Shown here piece after piece: positions 5,347-5,952 of a stretch of DNA of 5,952 nt. A model generated the notes under the pieces. It did no database searches. It had not been told where the DNA came from and was given only the letters and a program-made list of their open reading frames with translations. How positions within the stretch are numbered: position 1 is the first letter of the stretch; each line of letters starts with the position of its first letter. The stretch lies in the NCBI GenBank assembly GCA_026996935.1, contig JALWJW010000102.1, positions 1 through 5,952 on the forward strand, given 5' to 3'. The translations under genes were made by a program, and so were the position numbers. The stretch is from Hyphomicrobiales bacterium. GTDB lineage: Bacteria > Pseudomonadota > Alphaproteobacteria > Rhizobiales > Aestuariivirgaceae.

Positions 5347-5362
5347 GATTCACAAATGAATC
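5347..5362. repeat. Palindrome GATTCA-CAAA-TGAATC with two GANTC sites
   Basis: A 6-bp stem with a 4-nt loop lies 35 bp downstream of the DUF1330 stop codon. Each arm contains a GANTC site (5347-5351 and 5358-5362), the target of the CcrM methylase common in Alphaproteobacteria. No T-run follows on the - strand, so it is unlikely to be a terminator. Confidence 0.35.
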
Positions 5363-5396
5363 CGAAAAATATCCCCTACACCTTTCGCCGCATGTA

Positions 5397-5831
5397 TCAG
5401 ATACAGCCAAACCCAGCCCCAGGCTCCATCATCTTTAACCGCAACAACCGCGAGTCCTCAACCGCTGCGAAACGATGAAAAACAATGGCTTGGTAATCGG
5501 GATTTTCCACCATTTCAATAAACGCCTTACTGTTTGGATATTGGGCAATAAAAACAATGTCCCACTTTTCATCCGCTGGCCCAATCAACAACAACTCAGG
5601 CATACCGAGCCAAATTTGTTTACCACCAACGCTTTTAAAAATCCTGGCAGCCGTGCGTCCATATTCACGATAAGCTTCTTTGCCCGTTATATCACGCCCA
5701 CCCGCATAGCCATCACCATAGTCAGCCTTATCACGCAATCGAATAAGATTAAGCATCGCAATCGGTCCATAACAATCTAAAGTCGTAAACAACCCCAAAG
5801 CCTCGCGTGTCGGGTCAATAAAATTGGTCAT
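5397..5831 (-). CDS. DUF1330-family protein
   Basis: This is a 144-residue cytoplasmic protein resembling the DUF1330 family, small ferredoxin-like alpha/beta-barrel dimers of unknown biochemical role. Visible family features are the strand IAMLNLIRLRDKA (24-36), a Gly-rich loop with the helix KEAYREYGRTAARIFKSVGG (51-70), the strand PELLLIGP (78-85) and the block WDIVFIAQYPNSKAFIEMVENPDYQ (90-114), followed by a basic helix HRFAAVEDSRLLRL. It carries about 20 extra N-terminal residues before the first strand. The start at 5831 is chosen because AGAGGAA lies 9 nt upstream; the open frame extends further to 5927, but that part is Gly/Trp-rich and runs into a palindromic repeat. There are no membrane or signal segments. 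It lies 289 bp upstream of purA on the same strand and is probably separately transcribed. Its function is not known. Confidence 0.8.
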   Translation of the reverse strand: MTNFIDPTREALGLFTTLDCYGPIAMLNLIRLRDKADYGDGYAGGRDITGKEAYREYGRTAARIFKSVGGKQIWLGMPELLLIGPADEKWDIVFIAQYPNSKAFIEMVENPDYQAIVFHRFAAVEDSRLLRLKMMEPGAGFGCI

Positions 5832-5840
5832 CGGTTTTGT

Positions 5841-5847
5841 TTCCTCT
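5841..5847 (-). promoter_or_regulatory. Shine-Dalgarno AGAGGAA deciding the DUF1330 start
   Basis: On the - strand AGAGGAA sits 9 nt before the ATG at 5831-5829. It supports this start against the longer frame that begins near 5927. Confidence 0.65.
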
Positions 5848-5921
5848 TGTACCGAACTAAACAGAAATATGCCACCACCACCCCAAACAAACAAGCCACC
5901 AGCCCTGCACATCCCCCACAC

Positions 5922-5948
5922 CGTCATACCAGCGAAAGCTGGTATCCA
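5922..5948. repeat. Dispersed-type palindrome with GAAA loop at the right edge
   Basis: ATACCAGC (5926-5933) and GCTGGTAT (5938-5945) form a perfect 8-bp stem around a GAAA loop, flanked by CGTC and CCA. This is the layout of the common proteobacterial intergenic palindrome of the type GTCATTCCCGC-GAAAG-CGGGAATCC, here with ACCAGC in place of TCCCGC. It may be cut by the window edge. It could also serve as a transcript-end hairpin. Confidence 0.55.
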
Positions 5949-5952
5949 CTCC

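Noticed and set aside
5475..5780. 101-codon open frame on the + strand
   Set aside because: It is antisense inside the DUF1330 gene, with no ribosome site or family resemblance.
5832..5927. N-terminal extension of the DUF1330 frame with a Gly/Trp-rich hydrophobic stretch, possibly a signal peptide
   Set aside because: It begins inside a palindromic repeat, has no ribosome site, and the family start with AGAGGAA lies at 5831.
1..5952. CRISPR array, tRNA, rRNA, transposase, toxin-antitoxin or phage genes
   Set aside because: No regularly spaced repeats, cloverleaf sequences or matching protein motifs were found; the RHH protein has no toxin partner beside it.

Overview
The window looks like chromosomal DNA from an alphaproteobacterium, most likely in or near the Hyphomicrobiales (Rhizobiales). 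This rests on the alphaproteobacterial style of the PurA sequence, a small ribbon-helix-helix regulator of the RHH_4 type, and a DUF1330 protein. Base composition is moderate and AT-leaning between genes. Genus-level placement is not possible from sequence alone.

Layout. On the + strand at the left edge is the C-terminal end of a Lys/Thr-rich protein (1-336). It is followed by an exported thioredoxin-fold protein with a CPYC active site, SoxW/DsbC-like (429-1070). All other genes are on the - strand. Read in their own direction they are: a DUF1330 protein (5831 to 5397), adenylosuccinate synthetase purA (5107 to 3815), a six-helix membrane GGDEF diguanylate cyclase (about 3706 to 2522), a glyoxalase I/VOC protein with all four metal ligands (2354 to 1959), a muconolactone-isomerase-like protein (1896 to 1585), and a ribbon-helix-helix protein (1552 to 1157). 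The last three are closely spaced and look like one operon. The thioredoxin gene and this operon converge at about 1071-1156.

How the genes fit together. purA is housekeeping (IMP to adenylosuccinate). The GGDEF protein would make c-di-GMP from GTP at the membrane. The gloA-like gene points to methylglyoxal or related aldehyde detoxification, and its two small partners have no assigned function. I see no defence system, CRISPR array, transposase, phage gene, tRNA or rRNA.

The least explained parts are intergenic. A short hairpin repeat occurs after the thioredoxin gene and again after the GGDEF gene, with a shorter relative at the gloA 3' end. A 113-bp element with imperfect 27-bp inverted arms lies in the purA leader. 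Overlapping palindromes precede the GGDEF gene. A mobile-repeat-type palindrome lies at the right edge. None amounts to a demonstrated new system.
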